From JAFDVL01 sp031371805 (lineage in GTDB: Bacteria; Acidobacteriota; Blastocatellia; RBC074): DNA of 5,738 nt. The notes under the pieces are model-generated. The model saw nothing but the letters and a program-made list of their open reading frames with translations. It ran no database searches and was not told where the DNA came from. This document shows, one piece after another, positions 1 to 5,738 of this stretch. Made by a program: the position numbers and the translations under genes. Positions within the stretch are counted from its first letter, which is position 1; each line of letters begins with the position of its first letter. Where the stretch lies: positions 1-5,738 of the forward strand of contig JANMKB010000728.1 of the NCBI GenBank assembly GCA_031371805.1, in the 5' to 3' direction.

Positions 1-220
1 AATCGGGGCTTTGCTCTAGCAAATCATTACCTGGCGATTTAGGAATGAGCATCTGCGCCATAGCTACGATAACTTCTAGCAGCGTTGTTTTTCCACTTCC
101 ATTCGCACCCCCAATCACACAAACAGGCAAGGTCTTACCGCTCGCATCAAAGAAATCTATTTTGATGTCGTCAATCACCCCGCAGTTTTTGATTCTGACT
201 GATCGTAGTTCGAGCTTCAT
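1..220 (-). CDS. AAA-type ATPase, N-terminal fragment (runs off left edge)
   Basis: Reading leftwards from the ATG at 220, the frame stays open to the window edge and gives 73 residues. It begins MKLELRSVRIKNCGVIDDIK, a beta-strand pattern typical of RecF/SMC-like and 'AAA_15/AAA_23' ATPases. A Walker A loop follows at residues 38-45 (GANGSGKT), with the P-loop lysine at K44. This supports an ATP-binding protein, probably cytoplasmic. Walker B and the signature motif would lie outside the window, so the subfamily (DNA repair, OLD-like, phage defence or housekeeping) cannot be decided. The ATG lies 45 bp after the stop of the ThuA-like gene on the same strand and has no Shine-Dalgarno sequence. 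A well-formed promoter in that gap suggests independent transcription. The frame is open back to a TTG at 265, but the ATG gives the expected family N-terminus. Seen: P-loop and frame. Inferred: ATPase class. Confidence 0.85.
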   Translation of the reverse strand, partial: MKLELRSVRIKNCGVIDDIKIDFFDASGKTLPVCVIGGANGSGKTTLLEVIVAMAQMLIPKSPGNDLLEQSPD

Positions 221-235
221 AATTTTGGTGGCGCG

Positions 236-265
236 ATTATCACTGCTTGTTACCTTGCGCGTCAA
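236..265 (-). promoter_or_regulatory. Sigma70-type promoter candidate for the ATPase gene
   Basis: On the minus strand TTGACG (260-265) and GATAAT (236-241) each match the -35 and -10 consensus at five of six bases, with an 18 bp spacer. Transcription would begin near 229, only about 9 nt before the ATG at 220. The -35 box abuts the stop codon of the ThuA-like gene. The promoter explains why the ATPase gene lacks a ribosome site: the message would be almost leaderless. This is prediction from sequence only. Confidence 0.5.
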
Positions 266-1129
266 TCACTTCGTCGTCGGACGAATACCGTGATACTTCA
301 CATCAATCAACATCTTTCCCGCCCCTTTCTTCGGCACATTTTTCCCCGCCGCCCAATGAATCCCATTGATGACTAAGCGTTGCATCGCCTCTTCCTTGAA
401 ATCGAACGGATGCCCCAGCGTAGTCACAAATACTTTTGCGCCTGCTTTATTTTTCCACGTCCACGCTACAGGATTTTCGATGGCGTCCGGTTTATTTGGA
501 TTCACAGATTTGCCCATTAATAAAACTTCAGCATCCGCCGGAGGATATTTTGGACGTACCAGATACAACCACGACGCAACATGAAAAGTCGCGGGAATGC
601 CTGTCAATATTGGATGTTGTTTCGCTGCCGGGTTCATCGAAACATCCGTCGTGGACAAATGCCCATAATGCGTATGCCCATTGCCCCAGCCTGGTGGGCC
701 GCCTAAATAATCCACTGCAAACGCGTTCCATTTTTCCAGTTCGTGACCTTTGGGATAATTGAACGCATGCGTCGTCGTGCGAAAGGCTACGACGGGTTTG
801 CCGGATTTTAGATAATTTTCGATGTGCTGTAATTGCTCTTTTGGCAAGCGTCGCCAGCGCAGGAAAAATACGGCGACATCGGCTTGCGCTAAGGCTTCAA
901 GACCCGGAATATTTTCTTCGGAATTTTCATCCGGTGAAGATTTCAGCACGGTAGTTTTGAATCCATATTTCGTTTCTAATTCCTTCGCAATGATCGGAAA
1001 CGTTTCTTCAGAACTGTATTCGTGATCGCCGCTGACAAAGACGATGTACGGTTTTTTCGCAGGCCTGGCGAAGACGCTGGACGCTGCTAATAATAAACCT
1101 GCAAGTGCTATCAAAAATTTTCGTGTCAT
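266..1129 (-). CDS. Exported ThuA-like domain protein
   Basis: This 287-residue protein belongs to the ThuA family, which has a class I glutamine-amidotransferase-like (flavodoxin-type) fold. Family marks are a strand leading into GDHEY (residues 34-38), a strand and turn around R117-F123 (RTTTHAF), a His-rich loop NGHTHYGH (150-157), and the C-terminal block from GHPFDF (239-244) to NGIHWAAG (255-262). Length fits a single-domain member. I chose the ATG at 1129, not the one at 1186, because it places a clear signal peptide at the very N-terminus (MTRKFLIALAGLLLAASSVFA, cut before RPAKKP), so the product acts in the periplasm. No strong ribosome site precedes either start. In rhizobia ThuA works with the Gfo/Idh/MocA enzyme ThuB in trehalose use. 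Here such an enzyme lies about 1.7 kb away on the other strand, so a carbohydrate role is plausible but the substrate is unknown. Confidence 0.88.
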   Translation of the reverse strand: MTRKFLIALAGLLLAASSVFARPAKKPYIVFVSGDHEYSSEETFPIIAKELETKYGFKTTVLKSSPDENSEENIPGLEALAQADVAVFFLRWRRLPKEQLQHIENYLKSGKPVVAFRTTTHAFNYPKGHELEKWNAFAVDYLGGPPGWGNGHTHYGHLSTTDVSMNPAAKQHPILTGIPATFHVASWLYLVRPKYPPADAEVLLMGKSVNPNKPDAIENPVAWTWKNKAGAKVFVTTLGHPFDFKEEAMQRLVINGIHWAAGKNVPKKGAGKMLIDVKYHGIRPTTK

Positions 1130-1180
1130 AGCCGTGAGTCTCTGTAGGTGAAAGTCAGATTCGTTGTTACAATCACACGC

Positions 1181-1196
1181 ATTCAAATACTTGAAT
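1181..1196. promoter_or_regulatory. Small palindrome, possible operator upstream of the ThuA-like gene
   Basis: ATTCAA (1181-1186) and TTGAAT (1191-1196) are perfect inverted copies around a 4 bp centre. The palindrome sits at the expected transcription start of the ThuA-like gene and touches its candidate -10 box. That is a suitable place for a repressor, but six-base AT-rich arms can arise by chance. No regulator gene is in the window. Confidence 0.25.
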
Positions 1197-1221
1197 TAAT
1201 CCTTTCGTAACTGATTGTCAA
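1195..1221 (-). promoter_or_regulatory. Candidate promoter for the ThuA-like gene
   Basis: A perfect -35 hexamer TTGACA reads on the minus strand at 1216-1221. The best -10 match is ATTAAT (1195-1200, four of six), with a short 15 bp spacer. This would leave a leader of roughly 60 nt before the ATG at 1129. The short spacer makes it a weak or regulated promoter if real. For the divergent dipeptidase gene I see only poor matches in the same intergenic region (for example TTTACG at 1236 with GATAAA at 1261, spacer 19). Confidence 0.35.
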
Positions 1222-1336
1222 CGCGGCGTTCAGAGTTTACGTTTCAGCGTGGTTTTAATTGATAAATCGTCAGGCAAGGTGAAGCTTGAACTCTTGACGC
1301 CTGTCTCATAGCTTTACGGTTTTACTGGAGTTTTCA

Positions 1337-2710
1337 ATGCCGAGAATTTATTGCTTCGTAGTTTTTACTTTTCTGAGCATTTTCCAAACGTGCGAAAAAG
1401 CGCCACAACAGACTGCTTCAAACGCGCCATCGGTTTCGCCGTCGGCTGCATCGGCGAAGCCTTCTCCCACTGCTACGCCTGAACTTCCGCCGACACCTGC
1501 GCCTACACCAGCCCTCTCTTCTGAAGATGCTGCATTATGGGCGAAGGCGATGAAAATTCATCAATCGTCCATCGTAATTGATACGCATAATGATGTAACT
1601 TCAGCGATTCTGGATGATGGTTTTGATCTCGCACAAAGCGGCATTGTGGACGGCAAAATCAAAACGCACACCGATTTGAAACGCCTGAAAGAAGGCGGTA
1701 TCGGCGCACAATTTTTTGCGGTGTATGTTGGCAAAGAATTTGTGGGCAAAAAACCGGAAGATGGTGGCGGCTCAGCCAGACGTGCGATGGATATGATTGG
1801 CGTCGTGTATGACCAGGTGAAAAAACATCCTGAAGCACTGGAAATGGCCTATACAGCAGACGACATTCGCCGCATTCATAAGACAGGAAAAATTGCTGCG
1901 TTGATGGGCATCGAAGGCGGTCACGCGATTGAAGACAGTTTGTATGCGCTTGATAATTTTTATCGGCTCGGCATTCGCTACATGACGCTCACACATACGA
2001 ACACCAATAACTGGGCAGATTCTGAAGCAGACTTAAAAAACCCAGGCGTCAAACATCACGGCGGGCTGAATGATCTCGGCAAAAAAGTTGTGCTGGAAAT
2101 GAATCGCCTGGGAATGATGGTAGACATCTCGCACGTCGCCGATGACACGATGACCGCAGTGTTTGCTACGAGCAAAGCTCCTGTCATTGCTTCACATTCT
2201 TCAGCACGGGCGATTGCAAATCACACGCGCAATTTGAATGACGACGAGCTACGTGCGATTGCCAAAAATAACGGCGTAGTCATGGTCAATTTTTACGATG
2301 GATTTATTGATCCGAAAAAAGCTGAAGTTACTTTCAACGGACGTGCCAAAGAAGACGAATTCAAAAAACAATTTCCGACTGATCCTGAACGTGTGAAAGC
2401 TGAAATGAAGCAATGGCGTTCGCAATATAAGTTCGATAAAACGCCGCTGTCGGTGTTGATGGATCACATCGAACACATCATCAAAATCGCAGGCATTGAT
2501 CACGCAGGCTTTGGCGCCGACCTGGACGGTATCCCGCTTGATGCTGCGCCAGTTGGTTTAGAAGATGTCTCAAAATATCCCGTCATTACGTATGAATTAC
2601 TCAAACGCGGACATTCTGAAGCGGACATCAAAAAAATCCTGGGCGAAAATTTACTGCGCGTTATGAAGCAGTGCGAACAAGTAGCGAAAGAAATGCAGGC
2701 TGCAAAATGA
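1337..2710 (+). CDS. Membrane dipeptidase (renal dipeptidase family, peptidase M19)
   Basis: This 457-residue zinc dipeptidase of the M19/amidohydrolase fold hydrolyses dipeptides, in some members including D-residues. The metal-site motifs of the family are present: IDTHND (H84, D86), GIEGGH (bridging E193), VDISH (H266) and ASHS (H287). Substrate-side positions also match: H220, R298 in HTRN, and D395/D397 in the block GIDHAGFGADLDG. The start ATG has TGGAG (1326-1330) six bases ahead. The N-terminus is a hydrophobic segment (residues 5-16) with Cys19 just after it. FQTC is a poor lipobox, so lipoprotein anchoring is possible but unproven. Residues 26-60 are a Pro/Ala/Ser/Thr-rich linker, which points to a tethered periplasmic enzyme. 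It is the first gene of a three-gene plus-strand run but is separated from the next by a 117 bp gap holding a palindromic repeat. Catalytic identity is secure; natural substrate is unknown. Confidence 0.93.
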   Translation: MPRIYCFVVFTFLSIFQTCEKAPQQTASNAPSVSPSAASAKPSPTATPELPPTPAPTPALSSEDAALWAKAMKIHQSSIVIDTHNDVTSAILDDGFDLAQSGIVDGKIKTHTDLKRLKEGGIGAQFFAVYVGKEFVGKKPEDGGGSARRAMDMIGVVYDQVKKHPEALEMAYTADDIRRIHKTGKIAALMGIEGGHAIEDSLYALDNFYRLGIRYMTLTHTNTNNWADSEADLKNPGVKHHGGLNDLGKKVVLEMNRLGMMVDISHVADDTMTAVFATSKAPVIASHSSARAIANHTRNLNDDELRAIAKNNGVVMVNFYDGFIDPKKAEVTFNGRAKEDEFKKQFPTDPERVKAEMKQWRSQYKFDKTPLSVLMDHIEHIIKIAGIDHAGFGADLDGIPLDAAPVGLEDVSKYPVITYELLKRGHSEADIKKILGENLLRVMKQCEQVAKEMQAAK

Positions 2711-2803
2711 GCCACAGATTACACAGATTTTCGCAGATTAAATCATCTAAAGAAATTCCGAAACCACATATAAAATCTTGCTAATCGGTGTGAATCTGTG
2801 GCT
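2710..2803. repeat. Imperfect palindromic intergenic repeat of CACAGATT type
   Basis: The arms AGCCACAGATT (2710-2720) and AATCTGTGGCT (2793-2803) are perfect 11 bp inverted copies. Pairing continues inward between 2721-2729 and 2783-2792 with one unpaired base and one mismatch. The left half carries CAGATT three times (2715, 2724, 2734) at 9 and 10 bp steps, and the right half has AATCGG and AATCTG 10 bp apart. The unit starts on the last base of the dipeptidase stop codon and ends nine bases before the ribosome site of the next gene, filling almost all the gap. From memory, similar sequences recur between genes in many environmental bacterial genomes, which would suggest a dispersed element. 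Only one copy is visible here, so that is inference. There is no T-run after the right arm, so it does not look like a plus-strand terminator. Confidence 0.7.
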
Positions 2804-2811
2804 AAAAAAAT

Positions 2812-2819
2812 GAGGAGAG
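2812..2819 (+). promoter_or_regulatory. Ribosome binding site fixing the dehydrogenase start
   Basis: GAGGAGAG lies eight bases before the ATG at 2828. It favours that start over the in-frame GTG at 2798, which falls inside the palindromic repeat, and the ATG at 2810, which overlaps this site. Confidence 0.75.
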
Positions 2820-2827
2820 CATCAACT

Positions 2828-4189
2828 ATGAAACGACGAGAATTTATCCAAACAAGTACAGGGCTGGCGCTGACCTCAGCGCTCATCACAAAGAAAGCCA
2901 GTGCCTATTCGTTCCGTGAAGAATTTGCGCAGAAGAAGCCACGCGTCGGACTTATCGGCACAGGCTGGTACGGCAAAAGCGATTTGTTTCGCTTGCTTCA
3001 AGTCGCACCTGCCGAAGTCGTTTCGCTGTGTGACGTGGACAAAAATCTGTTGAAAGATTGCGCCGAACAAGTTGCGGGACGACAGGAATCCAAAAAGACT
3101 CCGCGTACCTACAGCGATTATCGGCAGATGCTGAAAGAAAAAGATTTGGACATTGTGCTGATCGCTACGCCGGATCATTGGCACGCGTTGCCGATGATCG
3201 AAGCCGCCAAAGCGGGCGCGGATATGTATTGCCAAAAACCCATCAGCGTAGACATTGCCGAAGGCAAAGCGATGCTCGATGCTGCGCGCAAATACAATCG
3301 CGTCGTGCAAATCGGCACGCAACGCCGCAGCACACCGCACCTGATCGAAGCCCGCGAACAAATTGTGCAATCCGGCAAGCTCGGCAAAATTGGCCTGGTA
3401 GAAATTTATTGTTATTACCACATGCGGACGAAAGAAAATCCGCCTGACACTGCGCCGCCGGATTATTTGGATTATGAAATGTGGACAGGTCCCGCGCCGA
3501 TGCGTCCCTATAATAAACTAAATCATCCGCGTAGCTGGCGGGCGTTCATGGAATACGGCAACGGCATCGTCGGCGACATGTGCGTTCACATGTTAGATAT
3601 GACGCGCTGGATGTTGAACCTCGGGTGGCCGACAAAAATTTCCTCCTCGGGGGGAATTCTGGTGGATAAAGCCAGCAAAGCAAACATCACTGACACGCAA
3701 ACCGCTACGTTTGATTTCCCTGAATTTCCGGTGATCTGGCAACATCGCACTTACGGCGCTCCGCCCGATCCCCAATATCCATGGGGCATGACGATTTATG
3801 GCGAAAAGGGAACGCTCAAAGCCAGTGTGCAGAGTTACGATTTTATTCCGATGGATAAAATCGAAAAACCAATTCACAAAGACGTGACCTACGAGTTTGA
3901 GCAGTACCCGATTGATCGCACAGAAAAAGATTTGGAACGTCACGTCGCGCCCGCCATTCGCGGTCACATGATGGATTTGCTCCGTGCGATTGATAAACGC
4001 AGCCGCCCCGTAGCCGACATCGAACAAGGCTACATTTCGACAGCAAGCTGCATTCTGGCAAATAATGCCTTGAAGCTGGGACGCTCATTGACGTGGGATG
4101 CAAACAAAAATCAAGTCACAGGCGATGCTGAGGCGAACAAATTATTGAAACGCGAATATCGTAAGCCGTGGGTTCATCCGGCAGGATAA
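2828..4189 (+). CDS. Tat-exported Gfo/Idh/MocA-family oxidoreductase
   Basis: This 453-residue NAD(P)-dependent dehydrogenase would act on a sugar, cyclitol or derivative. The N-terminus MKRREFIQTSTGLAL is a twin-arginine signal (RR at 3-4) ending near KASA (23-26), so the folded enzyme, with cofactor bound, would be exported. The Rossmann domain follows: GLIGTGWYG (41-49), then D69 at the end of the second strand, which usually selects NAD over NADP, and ATPDHWHA (113-120). The lysine of the family's EKP motif is kept as CQKP (K137), with Gln for Glu, a variant I recall as usual in exported members. The catalytic-domain block from G249 to D257 (GDMCVHMLD) contains D250 and H254, the usual second catalytic positions. 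The gap to the downstream lactonase gene is 23 bp, so the two are probably co-transcribed and may work in series. Substrate cannot be assigned. Confidence 0.92.
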   Translation: MKRREFIQTSTGLALTSALITKKASAYSFREEFAQKKPRVGLIGTGWYGKSDLFRLLQVAPAEVVSLCDVDKNLLKDCAEQVAGRQESKKTPRTYSDYRQMLKEKDLDIVLIATPDHWHALPMIEAAKAGADMYCQKPISVDIAEGKAMLDAARKYNRVVQIGTQRRSTPHLIEAREQIVQSGKLGKIGLVEIYCYYHMRTKENPPDTAPPDYLDYEMWTGPAPMRPYNKLNHPRSWRAFMEYGNGIVGDMCVHMLDMTRWMLNLGWPTKISSSGGILVDKASKANITDTQTATFDFPEFPVIWQHRTYGAPPDPQYPWGMTIYGEKGTLKASVQSYDFIPMDKIEKPIHKDVTYEFEQYPIDRTEKDLERHVAPAIRGHMMDLLRAIDKRSRPVADIEQGYISTASCILANNALKLGRSLTWDANKNQVTGDAEANKLLKREYRKPWVHPAG

Positions 4190-4212
4190 AAAATTAAAAA
4201 CTTGAGGACAAC

Positions 4213-5259
4213 ATGAAAAAAAGATTCATCATTCACACCACCCTTTCACTCATCGCAGCATTGGCTATATTCGCTGCCGTTCAATTCACCACCAAAGCGC
4301 AGGATTCCAAAAATCGTCCCAGCTTCGGTAAGATCATTCGCAGCGATGCGAAGCTTGATCAATTAATTCCAACCGATGCCAGTGTTGAATTACTGGCGAC
4401 GGGATTCATCTGGGCGGAAGGGCCGGTTTGGATCAATAACGGCGGGTATTTGCTGTTCTCTGATATTCCGCGCAACTCTGTGATGAAGTGGAAAGAAGGC
4501 GAAGGCATCACGTTGTTTATGAAACCTGCTGGATTCACTGGTGTGGGCGAATACAGCTACGAGCCGGGCAGCAACGGAATCACGGTTGATGCACAGGGAC
4601 GTTTATTTTTTGCAGAACATGGAGACCGTCGAATTTCGATGTTGCCACCAGGCAGCGGCAAAATTACACTAGTGGACAAATATCAGGGCAAACGCCTGAA
4701 TAGCCCAAACGATTTAACGATCAAATCCAATGGCGATATTTATTTCACTGATCCGATTTACGGTTTGCCAAAGCGTGAAAACGATCCGGCGCGTGAACTG
4801 GATTTCTGTGGCGTCTATCGTTATTCACCGAAAGATGGTTCCGTGACTTTGCTCACGAAAGAGTTGACCCGTCCGAATGGCATCGCGTTTTCGCCTGATG
4901 AAAAAACTCTGTATGTCGCGCAATCCGATCCGGCAGCCGCGCTCTGGAAATCATTCCCGGTCAATGCTGACGGCACGCTCGGCAAAAGCAAAGTGCTGTA
5001 CGATGCGACAGCAATGGTTGGTGATAACAACCCTGGCTTACCGGACGGAATGAAAGTAGACGCTGGCGGAAACATCTGGGCGACAGGTCCTGGGGGCGTT
5101 TATATTTTCGCGCCGGACGGAAAAATTCTGGGACGCATCGCTACCGGAGAGCCAACCGCGAATTGTGGATGGGGCGATGGTGGCTCAACGCTCTACATCA
5201 CAGCGAATCATTATTTGGCGCGGGTGAAAACGAAAACTAAGGGCGCGGGATGGAAGTAG
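4213..5259 (+). CDS. Exported SMP-30/gluconolactonase/LRE-like protein
   Basis: This 348-residue six-bladed beta-propeller belongs to the SMP-30/gluconolactonase family, whose members open sugar lactones to aldonic acids using one divalent metal. Expected metal and substrate positions are visible: E69 in WAEGP, N166 in SPND, N222 in RPNG and D278 in PDGM. Propeller strand motifs such as DIYFTDP and TLYVAQ recur between them. Residues 1-29 are a signal peptide (basic start, hydrophobic 9-24, likely cleavage around TKA/QD), so the enzyme is periplasmic or secreted. The start ATG has GAGGA at 4204-4208. It follows the Tat-exported dehydrogenase by 23 bp; a dehydrogenase making a lactone and a lactonase opening it is a coherent pair. 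No hairpin terminator is obvious in the 27 bp before the converging gene. Some relatives act on other esters or are strictosidine-synthase-like, so the substrate is open. Confidence 0.9.
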   Translation: MKKRFIIHTTLSLIAALAIFAAVQFTTKAQDSKNRPSFGKIIRSDAKLDQLIPTDASVELLATGFIWAEGPVWINNGGYLLFSDIPRNSVMKWKEGEGITLFMKPAGFTGVGEYSYEPGSNGITVDAQGRLFFAEHGDRRISMLPPGSGKITLVDKYQGKRLNSPNDLTIKSNGDIYFTDPIYGLPKRENDPARELDFCGVYRYSPKDGSVTLLTKELTRPNGIAFSPDEKTLYVAQSDPAAALWKSFPVNADGTLGKSKVLYDATAMVGDNNPGLPDGMKVDAGGNIWATGPGGVYIFAPDGKILGRIATGEPTANCGWGDGGSTLYITANHYLARVKTKTKGAGWK

Positions 5260-5286
5260 AAATAAACCAGATCAGGCGCACGAAAA

Positions 5287-5490
5287 CTATGATTGAGAAG
5301 AAGAGGTGGTTTGCTTGATGCCGACCAGTCTCTTTTTCTTTTGCACAGGTGAAGGCTTTTTGGGGAACGCTTGCCGCAGTTGTTCCACAATAGCAATTTT
5401 TTTCTCGAACGAAAGCCGGGCTAGTCGCTCCCGACGAGCTTCTTTTGCTTTCAGTAATTCACTAACCTCCGGGTATTGCGTGGGTTTCAT
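5287..5490 (-). CDS. Small basic conserved protein, partner of the upstream gene
   Basis: This 67-residue protein begins MKPTQYPEVSELLKAKEARR. Its central, probably helical, stretch contains the block SFEKKIAIVEQLRQAF (residues 27-42), and it ends in a Lys/Ser/Thr-rich tail. From memory, the 'FEEKIAIVERLR' block marks small proteins encoded beside nucleotidyltransferase-like genes; its biochemical role is not known to me. The ATG at 5490 is chosen over an in-frame upstream start at 5517 because AGGAGGA (5495-5501) lies four bases before it, and because its ATG overlaps the upstream gene's TGA as ATGA, a sign of translational coupling. There is no signal peptide or membrane segment. It could be the regulatory or antitoxin-like half of a two-gene module, but this is inference. 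Its stop converges with the lactonase gene, 27 bp apart. Confidence 0.7.
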   Translation of the reverse strand: MKPTQYPEVSELLKAKEARRERLARLSFEKKIAIVEQLRQAFPKKPSPVQKKKRLVGIKQTTSSSQS

Positions 5491-5738
5491 TGCATCCTCC
5501 TCGACAGCTCTTGCCACTGCTTTTGTATGCCATGGCGCTGAATTAGCTCAAGCATTTTTTTTTCGTTACAGAGATTTTGCGCAATAAACATTTCCGCCCG
5601 CGCATAATCTTTGGCGCGTCCTAACTGAAGCATAATTGCAATTAAATATTCAGGAGAGAAAATTCTGGTGGGAACGCCTTCATATTTAACTTCCCGGACA
5701 TTCGCCATCGCCTTACTCAGCAATTCATTAAATACCGG
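5487..5738 (-). CDS. C-terminal part of a nucleotidyltransferase-like protein (runs off right edge)
   Basis: The frame is open from the right edge to the TGA at 5487-5489 and gives 83 residues. The segment GVPTRIFSPEYLIAIMLQLG followed by RAKDYARAEMFI, with a later RHG (about residues 68-70) before the C-terminus, resembles the tail of bacterial nucleotidyltransferase-like proteins. In these a 'leu-ala-ile-x-leu-x-x-gly-arg-x-lys-asp' segment follows the catalytic domain, as in the AbiEii-type group. The catalytic GS...D-x-D region would lie beyond the edge and is not seen, so activity cannot be judged. Internal TTG (5723) and ATG (5708) codons exist, but the frame continues past both, so this is probably a truncated view and not a complete small gene. 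It overlaps the following small gene by ATGA. Family placement is by remembered resemblance only. Confidence 0.6.
   Translation of the reverse strand, partial: PVFNELLSKAMANVREVKYEGVPTRIFSPEYLIAIMLQLGRAKDYARAEMFIAQNLCNEKKMLELIQRHGIQKQWQELSRRMQ
5495..5502 (-). promoter_or_regulatory. Strong ribosome binding site within the upstream gene
   Basis: GAGGAGGA on the minus strand lies four bases before the ATG at 5490, inside the last codons of the preceding gene. It decides the start of the 67-residue protein and is the strongest Shine-Dalgarno match in the window. Confidence 0.75.

Noticed and set aside
45..293. Plus-strand 82-residue open frame over the ATPase start
   Set aside because: It runs antisense to the Walker A-containing frame and across the end of the ThuA-like gene; the translated sequence resembles nothing known.
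1130..1186. ATG at 1186 as start of the ThuA-like protein
   Set aside because: It would add 19 residues of unlikely polar sequence ahead of a clean signal peptide and has no ribosome site.
1294..1322. TTGACG at 1294 as -35 box for the dipeptidase
   Set aside because: No acceptable -10 hexamer lies 16-18 bp downstream; the best option, TACGGT, matches only three bases at 15 bp spacing.
2710..2810. Palindromic repeat as an intrinsic terminator after the dipeptidase
   Set aside because: The arms are separated by about 70 bases, pairing is AT-rich, and the plus strand is followed by A's, not T's.
2798..2827. Earlier GTG (2798) or ATG (2810) start for the dehydrogenase
   Set aside because: The GTG lies inside the palindromic repeat, the ATG at 2810 overlaps the ribosome site, and either would put extra residues before the Tat signal; ATG 2828 has ideal spacing.
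2876..4103. Long minus-strand open frames opposite the dehydrogenase gene (for example 2876-3421 and 3593-4027)
   Set aside because: They lie antisense within a well-supported gene, have no recognisable domain, and look like codon-bias shadows.
1..5738. CRISPR array, tRNA/rRNA, transposase or clearly new system
   Set aside because: No regularly spaced direct repeats, no cloverleaf or rRNA segment, and no transposase-like protein were seen; most of the window is ordinary metabolic and exported-enzyme genes.

Overview
The window is about 5.7 kb of moderate-GC bacterial chromosome. Its mix of genes points to an Acidobacteriota-type (possibly Blastocatellia) or Planctomycete/Verrucomicrobia-like soil bacterium: a Tat-exported Gfo/Idh/MocA oxidoreductase, an exported SMP-30/gluconolactonase, an exported ThuA-like protein and a periplasmic M19 dipeptidase. 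This placement rests on remembered protein style, not on a marker gene.

Layout, left to right. (1) A minus-strand AAA-type ATPase enters from the left edge; only its first 73 residues with the Walker A loop are present. It has its own good sigma70-type promoter, overlapping the end of the next gene, and almost no leader. (2) A minus-strand, signal-peptide-bearing ThuA-domain gene. (3) A roughly 200 bp divergent intergenic region with a candidate thuA promoter and a small palindrome. (4) A plus-strand run of three genes: an M19 dipeptidase, a Tat-signal Gfo/Idh/MocA dehydrogenase, and an SMP-30/gluconolactonase/LRE-like enzyme. A 94 bp imperfect palindromic repeat of the 'CACAGATT' type lies between the first two. 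Only 23 bp separate the last two, so these are very likely co-transcribed. (5) Converging on that run from the right edge is a minus-strand pair joined by an ATGA overlap: the C-terminal part of a protein resembling the tail of nucleotidyltransferase-like proteins, then a 67-residue basic protein with a strong Shine-Dalgarno site.

The exported dehydrogenase and lactonase make biochemical sense together: oxidation of a sugar or polyol to a lactone outside the cytoplasm, then ring opening to the acid, analogous to glucose-fructose oxidoreductase plus gluconolactonase in Zymomonas. The exported ThuA-fold protein nearby fits a carbohydrate-modification theme, since ThuA and ThuB (a Gfo/Idh/MocA member) act together in rhizobial trehalose use, but here it lies on the opposite strand. 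The dipeptidase has no obvious tie to sugars.

No RNA gene, CRISPR array, insertion sequence or clearly new system is visible. The points most worth a second look are the palindromic repeat, the exported oxidase/lactonase pair, the nearly leaderless ATPase gene and the coupled small-gene pair at the right edge.
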